From Pelagibius sp. CAU 1746 (GTDB lineage Bacteria > Pseudomonadota > Alphaproteobacteria > Kiloniellales > Kiloniellaceae): a stretch of DNA of 64,000 nt. Shown piece after piece: positions 16,917 to 24,468 of the stretch (its first letter is position 1; each line of letters starts with the position of its first letter). Location of the stretch: assembly GCF_039839785.1 (NCBI RefSeq), contig NZ_JBDOQT010000001.1:2666001-2730000 (forward strand), given 5' to 3'. The notes under the pieces were generated by a model. It did not search any database. It worked only from the letters and a program-made list of their open reading frames with translations, and was not told the DNA's origin. Both the position numbers and the translations under genes were made by a program.

Positions 16917-17356
16917 CGATTCCGCTGTCCAACGGCATCTTTTAGCATGCGCTCCAGAACATCGGACCAAGCAATCAGGTCGGAACTGTAATATTGCGTG
17001 GGACAGATCCGGCAGCCTTTGTTCTCGTTGTAGATATGCCAGTAGAGGTCAGTATAGGTCTCTCTGGTGATCTCCAATTTGCGGGCGGCTGACTCTCGCG
17101 AAAGTACCGTTGCAGGGAAGAGAGCCGCAAACTGCTCCAGGATGCGCTCCTCCAGGCACACAATGCTGTCAAAGATACCATCGCGCGTAGCTGCGGTGCT
17201 GCCGAGACGCTGGTCGTACGTCATGTCCCAGCAGGCGTCGATCATCGCCTGAGCATCAATCGGCTCGTAAGGTTCGGGTCGGTTGCCGCCGGCCTGGGCA
17301 GGGACGGCTGTCAGAAGATAGGCCAAAAATGAGGCGGTGAGCATCGAGCGTTTCAT
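16904..17356 (-). CDS. Secreted protein, probable periplasmic immunity to muramidase T3
   Basis: 150-residue protein with a clear Sec signal peptide (MKRSMLTASFLAYLLTAVPAQA, cleaved near residue 22). The mature domain has four cysteines (DACWDM, IVCLEE, KGCRICP) that could form disulfides. It is convergent with and overlaps the end of the muramidase toxin frame by 13 bp. A periplasmic address fits protection against a wall hydrolase. The cysteine pattern is somewhat like LprI-type lysozyme inhibitors, but I cannot claim homology. Local GC content is lower than around it. The gene looks intact although its toxin is interrupted. Confidence 0.68.
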   Translation of the reverse strand: MKRSMLTASFLAYLLTAVPAQAGGNRPEPYEPIDAQAMIDACWDMTYDQRLGSTAATRDGIFDSIVCLEERILEQFAALFPATVLSRESAARKLEITRETYTDLYWHIYNENKGCRICPTQYYSSDLIAWSDVLERMLKDAVGQRNRYKL

Positions 17357-17475
17357 GGTGTTCTTCCCCTATTGAGTAACGGCAGCCTGCGTGCCGATTG
17401 CGGCATTCTTTAGGCGAGGACGTGTCCAGCCGCCGCATTCTGATCCTTTCTCCTCCCGCCTGAGCGGAGTTTTCC

Positions 17476-19410
17476 ATGACCGACGATGCCTCTCCCGAGG
17501 CTGCCGGCGAGACCGCCGGCGGCCCGCCTGTGCCTGCGCGCGCAGAGCCTGCCTTCACCATCCGCAATGTGCCGTTGCCGACGGCGGAAGATCGCCGGGC
17601 GCGGCGCGCGGCCATGGACCGTGCGATCGAGTTCGGCGCGGCGCCCTACCGCGACGCCGAAGGCAGGGCGCGCTACGTCGTCTTCAAGGACGCCAACAAC
17701 GCCCCGGTCGAGGCCTGGACGCGCGACCGCGAGGCCAAGCGCGGCTACCGCCGCACCCAGTACGCGCGCAAGGCCGCGGGGCAGATGGCCTGGCATCCCG
17801 AGGACCAGATCGAGCTCGCCAAACGCCTGGGGGTGATCTACCACCGCGAGGGCCGCAGCGTGGAGGGCGCCGCCGAGCGCGGGCTCTACGACGCCATCTG
17901 GCGCTACGAGCACGTCTGGGACAGCTTCACCGTGCCCCGGCGGATCGGCGGGGGAAGCGCCACCCAGATCATCGACACCGGGCGCATCGCCGCGGTGGCC
18001 GAGGAGGAGGCGCGCAGGCTGCAGGCCGAGGACCCGCGCGCCGCTGGTGGCTTCTGGGTGCGCGACCGCAAGAACCGCGGCCTCATCTACGTCGTCCCCA
18101 ATCCCGGTCCTGATGCAGCGGTAGAAGACACGCTTGTTGGCATGGCCGATCCGGCCGGAGTGAGCCGGGCCATCTTTGACGTCCCGCCGGAGGTCTACGA
18201 TCCGGCCGGTTTCTATCGCATCGAAGAGGGCATAGAGGGCGGCGACTTCCTCATTGTCGTCGATGGCGAGGAACACCGAGGCCTGCTGCATCGCGTCGCC
18301 GCCGGGCCCGGCCCCCAGGAGCAGCAGCGGCGGGTTCAGCGGGAAACCCTTGACCAGGTCGCCGACGGCTTCCTCGCCGTGCTGGACGCCGGCAGCGGGC
18401 CGGACGATCCGCTGTGGCAGCAGTTGGCGCGCCTGGTGGCGGAGATTCTGCCCGGCAGCGGCCATGCCCTGAGCGCGCGCGAGGCCTATGTCGCCTTCAA
18501 CGCCGCCGCCACGGCAATGGAGAACGGCGACTGGGAAGAGGCGCTTCTGAAGGGTGGGGAGGCGCTGTTCAACCTGGCCGGCGCGGTGCCGGCCATCGGC
18601 GACCTGCTGCGCCTCGGCAAGGGTGCGGTGAAGGTCGCCAACCTGCTGCTGAAGCTGCTGCGCCGGAGCGAAAGGCGACCCCAGGTGCTGGCCATGGCGG
18701 CGGCCGGAGGCGGGGCGGGGCGGAAAACGGGCCACGGCTCGGAGATCGGTCAAGACCTGGGTCCTGGAGGCCAAGGCAAGGGCAAGAGTGGTGGCGAAAC
18801 CGGCGCGCCGCTTCCCGAGGAGCCGCCGAAGAAGTCAGGTGACGCTGCGGGGCCGCTGAACGCCGAGATCGAGGTGGTGAACCCGGCCGGCAAGGGCCCG
18901 GTCGACCGGGCGTATCCCGACACGGGCACCAGTCTCTACGTCGGCCGGGGCGAGCCGGTGGCCAAGCAGGTCTGGGAGTCGGGTGTTCCCCTGGGGTTCA
19001 AGTCCAAAGACGAGCTTCGCGGCTTCACCGAGTTGGCGCAGGGAAGACTGGTGAGCCAGGCCGATGACGTGGTAATCGGGATCAAGGGCAGTGCCGTTAC
19101 CGGGCGCTCGTATAACCCCAGCCGCGGCGACTACTCAGGCCCGGCTTTCGACGGCAAGCCCGGCGGCAGCGATCTCGACCTTGCGATCGTCAGCCCGACC
19201 TTGCTGAGGAAGGCGCAGGAAGCGGGTATTCCGTTGCGGGGCGGCAGGCTGAGGACGGGGCCTCTAGATAAGGAACTACTCAAGGCGATTGGGCTAGACG
19301 GCATCATCGAAGATCTATCTGGTTTTCTAGGTGGCCGGAAGGTCACGCTGATGTTCTATGGCACAGCGGAGGCGCTTCAGGGGCGGGGCACGATGATGAT
19401 CTTGAAGTGA
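17476..19410 (+). CDS. Polymorphic toxin T4: shared N-domain, pre-toxin module, nucleotidyltransferase-like tip
   Basis: 644 residues. The shared domain (1-213) is followed by the T2-type pre-toxin module (YDPAGFYRIEE; ALSAREAYVAFNAAATAMENG; LLRLGKGAVKVANLL). A Gly/Lys linker leads to an NTase domain: YPDTGTSLYVGRGEPVA, KGSAVTGRSYNPSRGDYSG near 535, GGSDLDLAIVSPTLLRKAQ with DxD near 564, and a C-terminal GRKVTLMFYGTAEALQGRGT. It is the same toxin type as T1 with about half the tip residues changed, a specificity variant. The conserved leader TGAGCGGAG precedes the ATG. Its immunity gene follows after a 32-bp spacer, and a second immunity copy lies beyond a decayed toxin. Confidence 0.72.
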   Translation: MTDDASPEAAGETAGGPPVPARAEPAFTIRNVPLPTAEDRRARRAAMDRAIEFGAAPYRDAEGRARYVVFKDANNAPVEAWTRDREAKRGYRRTQYARKAAGQMAWHPEDQIELAKRLGVIYHREGRSVEGAAERGLYDAIWRYEHVWDSFTVPRRIGGGSATQIIDTGRIAAVAEEEARRLQAEDPRAAGGFWVRDRKNRGLIYVVPNPGPDAAVEDTLVGMADPAGVSRAIFDVPPEVYDPAGFYRIEEGIEGGDFLIVVDGEEHRGLLHRVAAGPGPQEQQRRVQRETLDQVADGFLAVLDAGSGPDDPLWQQLARLVAEILPGSGHALSAREAYVAFNAAATAMENGDWEEALLKGGEALFNLAGAVPAIGDLLRLGKGAVKVANLLLKLLRRSERRPQVLAMAAAGGGAGRKTGHGSEIGQDLGPGGQGKGKSGGETGAPLPEEPPKKSGDAAGPLNAEIEVVNPAGKGPVDRAYPDTGTSLYVGRGEPVAKQVWESGVPLGFKSKDELRGFTELAQGRLVSQADDVVIGIKGSAVTGRSYNPSRGDYSGPAFDGKPGGSDLDLAIVSPTLLRKAQEAGIPLRGGRLRTGPLDKELLKAIGLDGIIEDLSGFLGGRKVTLMFYGTAEALQGRGTMMILK

Positions 19411-19442
19411 AGCGATTGCTGAGATGGTTTAAGGGAAAGAAA

Positions 19443-19883
19443 ATGACTTACGAAGCTGATGCCTATGGAATTTACGCGGAGCCGGCCGGTTTGGACGCCG
19501 GCTATGAGCCCGTCCTGCATCGCTTGGCCGGGATTCTCTCCAAGGCGACCGGAGTAGACCTATATGAAAGGCATAGCGATGTCTGGGGCGGCGTTTACTA
19601 TCGGGGCGAAGAAGAGGGAGAAGCGGGAGATGACATATCCTTCATGTTGACGGTCAACTTCACGCCGGCGGAGGACGACTGGCTGGAGCCTGACTACAAA
19701 GAGTATGCTGTTCTCATCAAGCTGTTTGGCGAGTCCCTCAAGCGTGTCGCCGAGTGCAGGCAAGCGATCGCCGAGGCAAGCGGCCTTGGTGCGGTCCTGC
19801 TGCGCCGCACGAAAGGACGTGAGAATCAGCGCGGCGAAGTTCTCTTTTCCTTGAAAGACGAGCCGGGTGGCGGAAGCCGCTGA
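19443..19883 (+). CDS. Immunity protein for NTase toxin T4
   Basis: 146 residues from ATG 19443 (ribosome site TAAGGGAAAG). An in-frame GTG at 19407 overlaps the toxin stop but gives a start that does not align with the T1 immunity protein. Signature residues: YEADAYGIYAEP, DVWGGVYYRGE, FTPAEDDWLEPDYKEYAVL, EVLFSLKDEPG. It is soluble and acidic, with no signal peptide. It resembles the T1 immunity protein mainly in the second half. The neighbouring copy at 20212 is over 80 percent identical by eye. Confidence 0.7.
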   Translation: MTYEADAYGIYAEPAGLDAGYEPVLHRLAGILSKATGVDLYERHSDVWGGVYYRGEEEGEAGDDISFMLTVNFTPAEDDWLEPDYKEYAVLIKLFGESLKRVAECRQAIAEASGLGAVLLRRTKGRENQRGEVLFSLKDEPGGGSR

Positions 19884-19926
19884 ACCTTGCGGCTCCACAA
19901 GATGTTTTCCCTTCGCGGACCCAGCT

Positions 19927-20179
19927 TGACGCCGGCGGCAGCTTCGACCTTGCGTTCATCAGCCTGATCTTGTTGAGGAAGGCTCAGGAAGCGGGCATTC
20001 CATTGCGGGGACGTGGGGGAAGAACGGCACCTATAGATGACGATCTGCTTGAGAAGATAGGACTGGAAGGGATCCGCGATGAACTATCCGACCTTGTGGG
20101 TGGCCGGAAGGTCACGCTGATGTTCTATGGCACGGCGGAGGCACTTCAGGGGCGGGGTACGATGATGATCTTGAAGTGA
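19927..20179 (+). pseudogene. Remnant of an NTase toxin C-terminus
   Basis: The frame reads DAGGSFDLAFISLILLRKAQ onward to GRKVTLMFYGTAEALQGRGT and a stop at the same place as T4. It lacks everything upstream of the DxD region, and the first metal aspartate of GGSDLD appears as Phe. It is an orphan 3' toxin fragment preceding an intact immunity gene, the usual debris of polymorphic toxin replacement. Confidence 0.75.
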
Positions 20180-20211
20180 AGCGATTGCTGAGATGGTGTA
20201 AGGCAAAGAAA

Positions 20212-20652
20212 ATGACTTACGAAGCTGATGCCTATGGAATTCACGCGGAGCCGGCCGGTTTGGACGCCGGCTATGAGCCCGTCCTGCATCGCTTGGCCGG
20301 AATTCTCTCCAAGGCGACTGGGGTGGCCCTGGAAGAACGGCATAGCGATGTCTGGGGCGGCGTGTACTATCGGGGCGAAGCGAATGGAGCGGAGGGAAAA
20401 GACGTTTCCATCATGTTGACAGTCAACTTCACGCCGGCGGAGGACGACTGGCTGGAACCTGACTACAAAGAGTATGCAGTTCTCATCAAGCTGTTTGGCA
20501 AGTCTGCCAGACGCGTCGCCGAATGCAGGAAAGCGATCGCAGAGGCAAGCGAGCTTGGTGCGGTCCTGCTGCGCCGCACGAGGGCATCCCCGAATCCGCG
20601 TGATGAGATTCTCTTTTCCTTGAAAGACGAAGCGGGTGGCGGAAGCCGCTGA
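20212..20652 (+). CDS. Second (orphan) NTase-toxin immunity protein
   Basis: 146-residue paralogue of the T4 immunity protein, starting at ATG 20212 with the same YEADAYGIHAEP opening and FTPAEDDWLEPDYKEYAVL core. Differences cluster around residues 43-65 (GVALEERHSDVW; GEANGAEGKDVSI) and near the end, the type of change expected for recognition of a variant toxin. The toxin before it is only a fragment. The intact frame suggests selection to keep protection. Confidence 0.68.
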   Translation: MTYEADAYGIHAEPAGLDAGYEPVLHRLAGILSKATGVALEERHSDVWGGVYYRGEANGAEGKDVSIMLTVNFTPAEDDWLEPDYKEYAVLIKLFGKSARRVAECRKAIAEASELGAVLLRRTRASPNPRDEILFSLKDEAGGGSR

Positions 20653-20696
20653 ACCTTGCGGCTCCACAAGATGTTTTCCCTTGGCGGGCTCTGCTT

Positions 20697-20915
20697 GAGG
20701 CCGGCGGCAGCTTCGACCTTGCGTTCATCAGCCTGAGCTTGTTGAGGAAGGCTCAGGAAGCGGGGCGCCATGATGATCTTGAGGTGAAGCGATTGCGCAG
20801 TTTGTGTGAGGGAAAGTGAATGACCGACGAAGCTGATGAGTATGGAATCCGAGCGGAGCCCAACAATTCAGATGCCGGCTATGAACTGGTCCTGCATCGC
20901 TTGGCAAGAGAATGA
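20697..20915 (+). pseudogene. Third, internally deleted NTase toxin tail and truncated immunity gene
   Basis: 20697-20790 repeats the toxin segment EAGGSFDLAFISLSLLRKAQ, then jumps by deletion to the toxin end. From ATG 20820 the immunity frame runs only 31 codons (MTDEADEYGIRAEP...ELVLHRLARE) before a stop at 20913-20915. The next bases belong to a BECR toxin end. Both genes are dead. Confidence 0.75.
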
Positions 20916-21073
20916 TCATTACCTACAGAAACCAAAAAGCGGTCTTGGTATTGCAGAACGCTAAGACGGGAAAGAAAGAGTCGTGGTTGCTGACTGGTTA
21001 CACAAAAGGTGACACCGACATTAATTTCGATCTCAGCCAGCTCACGGGGCCGCTGTTCTTCAAAGCGAACTAG
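20912..21073 (+). pseudogene. Remnant of a second BECR-type toxin C-terminus
   Basis: 53 codons matching the end of T2: RNQKAVLVLQNAKTGKKESW, LLTGYTKGDTDINFDLSQLT, GPLFFKAN stop. Differences from T2 (NGTRVVLALFDKVEGKRKSW; LLTGFEKGD) show that this was a distinct allele. It is followed after 9 nt by element R3. Confidence 0.8.
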
Positions 21074-21082
21074 GAAGGAAGA

Positions 21083-21220
21083 GTGTGCCCCGGTGAACCC
21101 AGGGAGGCGATTGTCTCCGTTGGGCCTACGCACGATGGGCCTACGACTTGCCGTCCCACCGTGGGAGCGAGGCACCTCGACAATGTAGGCGCTGCGGTGG
21201 ATCGGTTCAACCGGCGCTTG
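21083..21220 (+). repeat. Structured element R3 (candidate immunity RNA)
   Basis: A 138-nt copy after the BECR remnant. P2: CCCA (21098-21101) with TGGG (21121-21124) and GGAG with CTCC. P4: TGGG near 21137 with CCCA near 21155. CCTAC near 21125 or 21140 can pair with GTAGG at 21185-21189, and GGTGAACC (21092-21099) with the terminal GGTTCAACC (21204-21212, one bulge). A GTG-initiated frame is open through it and continues into the next toxin remnant without a stop of its own. Confidence 0.62.
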
Positions 21221-21243
21221 AGTCGCGCCGCTGCGGCGACTCA

Positions 21244-21420
21244 AGGCCCGCTGTTCTTCAAGCCGAATTGAGAGAGATAGAGTGTGCCCCGGTGAACTCA
21301 GGAAGGTTCGCGACTCCGCTGAGCCTACGCACCGGTGGGTTACACGTTATCACCCAACGGTGGGAGCGAGGCACTCTGCCAACATAGGCGCCACGGCGAG
21401 CCGGTTCAACCGGCGCCTGC
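21244..21420 (+). repeat. Structured element R4 with toxin-end remnant, divergent subtype
   Basis: GPLFFKPN and a stop (21245-21271) are followed by the element at 21282-21420. Helix P2 is CTCAG...CTGAG instead of CCCA...TGGG, and P4 is TGGGT...ACCCA. Both strands changed together. The ~85-bp core is nearly identical to R5, 9 kb away. The protein frame through R4 runs on in frame into the next gene. Confidence 0.62.
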
Positions 21421-21473
21421 ATGAACCTGCTGCTCCCCGGCAGCGCGGACGGCTTCACAGACGAGTAGTTCCA

Positions 21474-21941
21474 ATGGCCGATAACGAGTGCTGCGATGGC
21501 GCGCCGCCGCACGCGCTTGCCGTCTTCCATGACCGGGGGGGCGGATTCTGGCCGCGTGTCTTCGGACGGCCGGGCTTTCGCCACTGCTTCGTCGCGGTGA
21601 ACGACGGCCGTGCCTGGATCGTGATCGACCCCTGCAGCGACGGCACGCGGATCAGTGCCGACGTTGCTGCAGCAGTCGACCTGGCCGCCCACTATCGCGG
21701 GCTCGGCTGTACTGTCGTCGAGACGGCAGTCGCGCAAAGCCGCCGCCGCTACGGCCTGCCCTGGGCCTTCACTTGTGTCGAGGCTGTCAAACGCATCCTT
21801 CATGTCCACGGCTGGTGGCTTTGGACACCCTATCAACTCTATCGATGCCTGGAGAGCCGGAATGGGATCATCTCTCAGTCCGCCACGCCCGGGGCCGACC
21901 TTCGAACAGAAGCGGCGCAGCGGCAAGGAGGCGGTAAGTGA
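21474..21941 (+). CDS. Phage protein, possible permuted papain-like fold
   Basis: 155 residues from ATG 21474. Visible landmarks: GFRHCFVAVNDGRAWIVIDP, a His-containing strand, and later WAFTCVEAVKRILHVHGWWL, a Cys at the start of a helix. The His-before-Cys order and spacing resemble circularly permuted papain-like (NlpC/LRAT-type) proteins. Similar small proteins occur beside T7-like portals in alphaproteobacterial phages. This is inference, and catalysis is unproven. The element R4 frame joins this gene in frame upstream, which may confuse automatic start calls. Confidence 0.5.
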   Translation: MADNECCDGAPPHALAVFHDRGGGFWPRVFGRPGFRHCFVAVNDGRAWIVIDPCSDGTRISADVAAAVDLAAHYRGLGCTVVETAVAQSRRRYGLPWAFTCVEAVKRILHVHGWWLWTPYQLYRCLESRNGIISQSATPGADLRTEAAQRQGGGK

Positions 21942-22218
21942 CGTCAAGAAGAAGCGGTCAGAGTACGGCCTGGGCGGGTTCCGCGATGTGCAGCCAGTGC
22001 CAGCTCCGCCACTGGTGCCGATACCTGCCTTTGACGAGCGTATCGCCACGGCGCTGACCCGGGCAGGGATACCGGAGGAGCGGCAGGGAACGCTCGTACG
22101 CACGCGGCGGCGGGAGGAGCCGCCGGATAAGCGGGGGCACGAAACCGCGTTCCACCGCCGCATCAATGAACGGACGGGCGGCCGAAAGGCCTTCCACTTT
22201 TCGCGGCGCGACCGATAG
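21862..22218 (+). CDS. Small basic phage protein upstream of portal
   Basis: 118 residues from ATG 21862 (GGAGAGCC before it), overlapping the end of the papain-like gene in another frame. It is rich in Arg, Lys and Pro (SGKEAVSDVKKKRSEYG; VPAPPLVPIPAFDERI; ERTGGRKAFHFSRRDR). There is no recognisable domain. Position and composition suggest a minor virion or assembly protein. The start is uncertain because of the overlap. Confidence 0.5.
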   Translation: MGSSLSPPRPGPTFEQKRRSGKEAVSDVKKKRSEYGLGGFRDVQPVPAPPLVPIPAFDERIATALTRAGIPEERQGTLVRTRRREEPPDKRGHETAFHRRINERTGGRKAFHFSRRDR

Positions 22219-22230
22219 GAGGACGACGAC

Positions 22231-22440
22231 ATGGGTGCAATTTTCAATCCCCCGAAGCCGAAAGCTCCACCGCCTCCGCCGCCACCGCCGGATCCGGCGA
22301 CGGACCCCGCAATTGAAGAGGCGCGAAAGCGCGAGCGGGAAGCCGCGCGGCGCCGCAAGGGACGCCAGGCGACGATCCTGACCGGCGGCCTGGGCGACAC
22401 CAGCGATCCCAGGGTGCAGCAGCCGACGCTGCTCGGCTGA
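22231..22440 (+). CDS. Small proline-rich phage protein next to portal
   Basis: 69 residues behind AGGACGACGAC. The pattern is MGAIFNPPKPKAPPP, then DPATDPAIEEARKRERE and a GLGDTSDP turn. Short proteins with a polyproline start and a charged helix are common just before portal genes in T7-like phages of alphaproteobacteria. Function is unknown. Confidence 0.65.
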   Translation: MGAIFNPPKPKAPPPPPPPPDPATDPAIEEARKREREAARRRKGRQATILTGGLGDTSDPRVQQPTLLG

Positions 22441-22473
22441 GCCTTCATCATTCCATTAAGACAGGATTCCTTC

Positions 22474-24114
22474 ATGTCTCGTGAAATTGACGACTTGCTG
22501 GCGCGCCACAAACGCCTGAAGGACCAGCGCCGCGTCTGGGAAAGCCACTGGCAGGAGCTGGCGGAGGTCATGCTGCCCCGCCGCGCCGACTTCACGACGC
22601 AGAAAATGGACGGCGAGCGGCGGACGGAGCACCTCTTCGACGGCACGCCCATGCTGGCCCGGCGCGGCCTGGCGGCGGCCATCGACGGCCTGCTGAAGCC
22701 GAAGACCGCCCGCTGGTTCCGGGTAAAGACGCTGGATGACCGGTTGGGCGAGGACGAGAGCGTGAAGCGCTGGCTGGAGATCGCCGAGGAGCGCCTCTAC
22801 CGCGCGATCTACAGCCGCCGCGCCCGCTTCATCCAGCGCTCCGGCGAGGTGGACGAGGACCTGGTGACCTTCGGCACCGGGGTGCTGTTCATCGGCGAAG
22901 GGCGGGAGCTGAACCGCCTGCTGTTCCGCTCCTACCATCTGAAGGACGTGGTGCTGAGCGAGAACGCCGACGGGGAGATCGACAGCCTTTTCATCACCCT
23001 GCGCTTGACGGCGCGGCAGGCGGCGCAGCGCTTCGGCGAGGCGGCGCTGGGCAAGGACACGCGCGAGGCCCTGAAGGCCGGGGAGGCGGACAAGGAGTTC
23101 ACCTTCCTGCAGGCGGTGATGCCGCGCGAAGAGCGCGATCGGCGCCGCCGCGACAACAAGAACCTGCCCTATGCTTCGCTCATTGTCGACGTGCAGTCCG
23201 TGCACCTGGTGAGCGAAAGCGGCTACCACGAGTTCCCCTTCGCGGTGCCGCGCTGGGACACGAGCTCGGGCGAGGTCTACGGCCGTTCGCCGGGCATGAT
23301 CGCCCTGCCGGACGCCAACACCCTGCAGCAGATGGGCAAGACCTTGCTGGTCGCCGGCCACAAGGCGGTCGATCCGCCTTTGCTGGTGGGTGACGATTCC
23401 GTGCTGGGCACACCCAAGACCTTCCCCGGCGGCATTACCACCTTCGACATGCAGGCGGCGCGCGACCTGGGCCGCATCCCCATCGAGCCGCTGCAGACAG
23501 GCTTCAACCTGCCGCTGGGCCGCGAGATGCAGAAGGACGCCCGCGACCAGATCTGGGCGGCCTTCTTCCGCAACGTTCTGCAGTTGCCTGTCGACGCACC
23601 GCGCATGACGGCGACCGAAGTGCTGGAGCGCAAGGAGGAGTTCATCCGCACCATCGGCCCGGTCTTTGGGCGGCTGGAGAGCGATTACATCGGCCAGGTG
23701 GTCGAGCGCAGCTTCAACATCCTGCTGCGCGCCGGCGCCTTCCCGGAGCCGCCGGAAATTCTGCAGGGCCAGGAGGTGATCTTCGACTACGCCAGCCCGG
23801 TGGAGCAGGCGCGCAGGCAGATCGAGGCGGCGGGGGCGGCACGTTCGGTGGAGTTGCTGGCACCTTTCGTACAGGCCGATCCGAGCATCCTCGACAATTT
23901 CGACGGCGATGCCATCGCCCGCGACACGCCGGAGATCTTCGGCATGCCGCAGCGCTGGCTGCGCCCCAAGGAGGAGGTGGACGGCCGCCGCGAGGGCCGT
24001 CAGCAGGCCGACCAGGCGGGCGCCCTGCTGCAAGGGGCGGCGGAGGCCGCCGGCGGTGGCGCAGGGGGAAGCGGCGTGCTGCAACAGCTTCTGCAAGGGG
24101 GCGCGGCGCAGTGA
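22474..24114 (+). CDS. Head-to-tail connector (T7-like portal protein)
   Basis: 546-residue portal of the podovirus head-tail connector family. Landmarks: SREIDDLLARHKRLKDQRRV and EVMLPRRADFT at the start; LFDGTPMLARRGLAAAIDGL; FIQRSGEVDEDLVTFGTGVL; GRSPGMIALPDANTLQQMGK; MTATEVLERKEEFIRTIGPV; and a Gly/Gln-rich tail. Twelve copies would form the ring through which DNA is packaged and ejected. Length is as in T7 gp8 relatives. The stop overlaps the next gene by 4 bp. It places the particle among short-tailed phages. Confidence 0.93.
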   Translation: MSREIDDLLARHKRLKDQRRVWESHWQELAEVMLPRRADFTTQKMDGERRTEHLFDGTPMLARRGLAAAIDGLLKPKTARWFRVKTLDDRLGEDESVKRWLEIAEERLYRAIYSRRARFIQRSGEVDEDLVTFGTGVLFIGEGRELNRLLFRSYHLKDVVLSENADGEIDSLFITLRLTARQAAQRFGEAALGKDTREALKAGEADKEFTFLQAVMPREERDRRRRDNKNLPYASLIVDVQSVHLVSESGYHEFPFAVPRWDTSSGEVYGRSPGMIALPDANTLQQMGKTLLVAGHKAVDPPLLVGDDSVLGTPKTFPGGITTFDMQAARDLGRIPIEPLQTGFNLPLGREMQKDARDQIWAAFFRNVLQLPVDAPRMTATEVLERKEEFIRTIGPVFGRLESDYIGQVVERSFNILLRAGAFPEPPEILQGQEVIFDYASPVEQARRQIEAAGAARSVELLAPFVQADPSILDNFDGDAIARDTPEIFGMPQRWLRPKEEVDGRREGRQQADQAGALLQGAAEAAGGGAGGSGVLQQLLQGGAAQ

Positions 24115-24437
24115 TCGGGCTATTCAGGAAAGGGCCGATCGGGCAGCCCGATCCCGATGCCTTCTTCGATGCTCTGCGCAAGGTCTCGTTGGGTCAGCGC
24201 TACACGGCGATCGACCGCTACCGCGATTTCCGCGCCGTGTTCTTCGGCGAGTCGACGCCGCAGCAGGGCAAGCGGGTGCTGTGGCAGATCCTGGAGTGGT
24301 GCCGCCTGTTCCGCCCGGTGAGCGCGCCGGGAGACCCGCACGAGACCTACCGCCGCGACGGTGAGCGCAATATCGGCCTCAGGATCTTCATGGCCTTGAA
24401 CGCCGAACCCGACGAGCCGGTTCCGCCTCAGGAGTAA
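24111..24437 (+). CDS. Bbp19-like phage protein
   Basis: 108 residues, overlapping the portal stop (ATGA). The core GKRVLWQILEWCRLFRPVSAPGD and DGERNIGLRIFMAL matches the short conserved domain of Bordetella phage Bbp19-like proteins, found beside podovirus portals. The domain's function is unknown. It is probably co-translated with the portal. Confidence 0.7.
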   Translation: MIGLFRKGPIGQPDPDAFFDALRKVSLGQRYTAIDRYRDFRAVFFGESTPQQGKRVLWQILEWCRLFRPVSAPGDPHETYRRDGERNIGLRIFMALNAEPDEPVPPQE

Positions 24438-24468
24438 GTCATGATCGACGACGCCCTCAGTGGGCCGC

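Noticed and set aside
17410-18774. 454-codon minus-strand frame, and similar ones opposite every T1-T6 N-domain
   Set aside because: Antisense of the shared toxin domain; recurs only because the domain is repeated, with no start signal.
21083-21271. 62-codon GTG-started ORF through element R3, with equivalents in R1, R4, R5 and R6
   Set aside because: Not annotated as a gene: no shared stop codon, frame broken in R2 beside the only intact toxin, mostly non-synonymous change with paired bases. Kept as an explicit alternative to the RNA model.
22456-24096. 546-codon open frame on the minus strand
   Set aside because: Mirror of the portal gene; His/Arg/Leu-rich translation without domains, caused by third-position GC bias.
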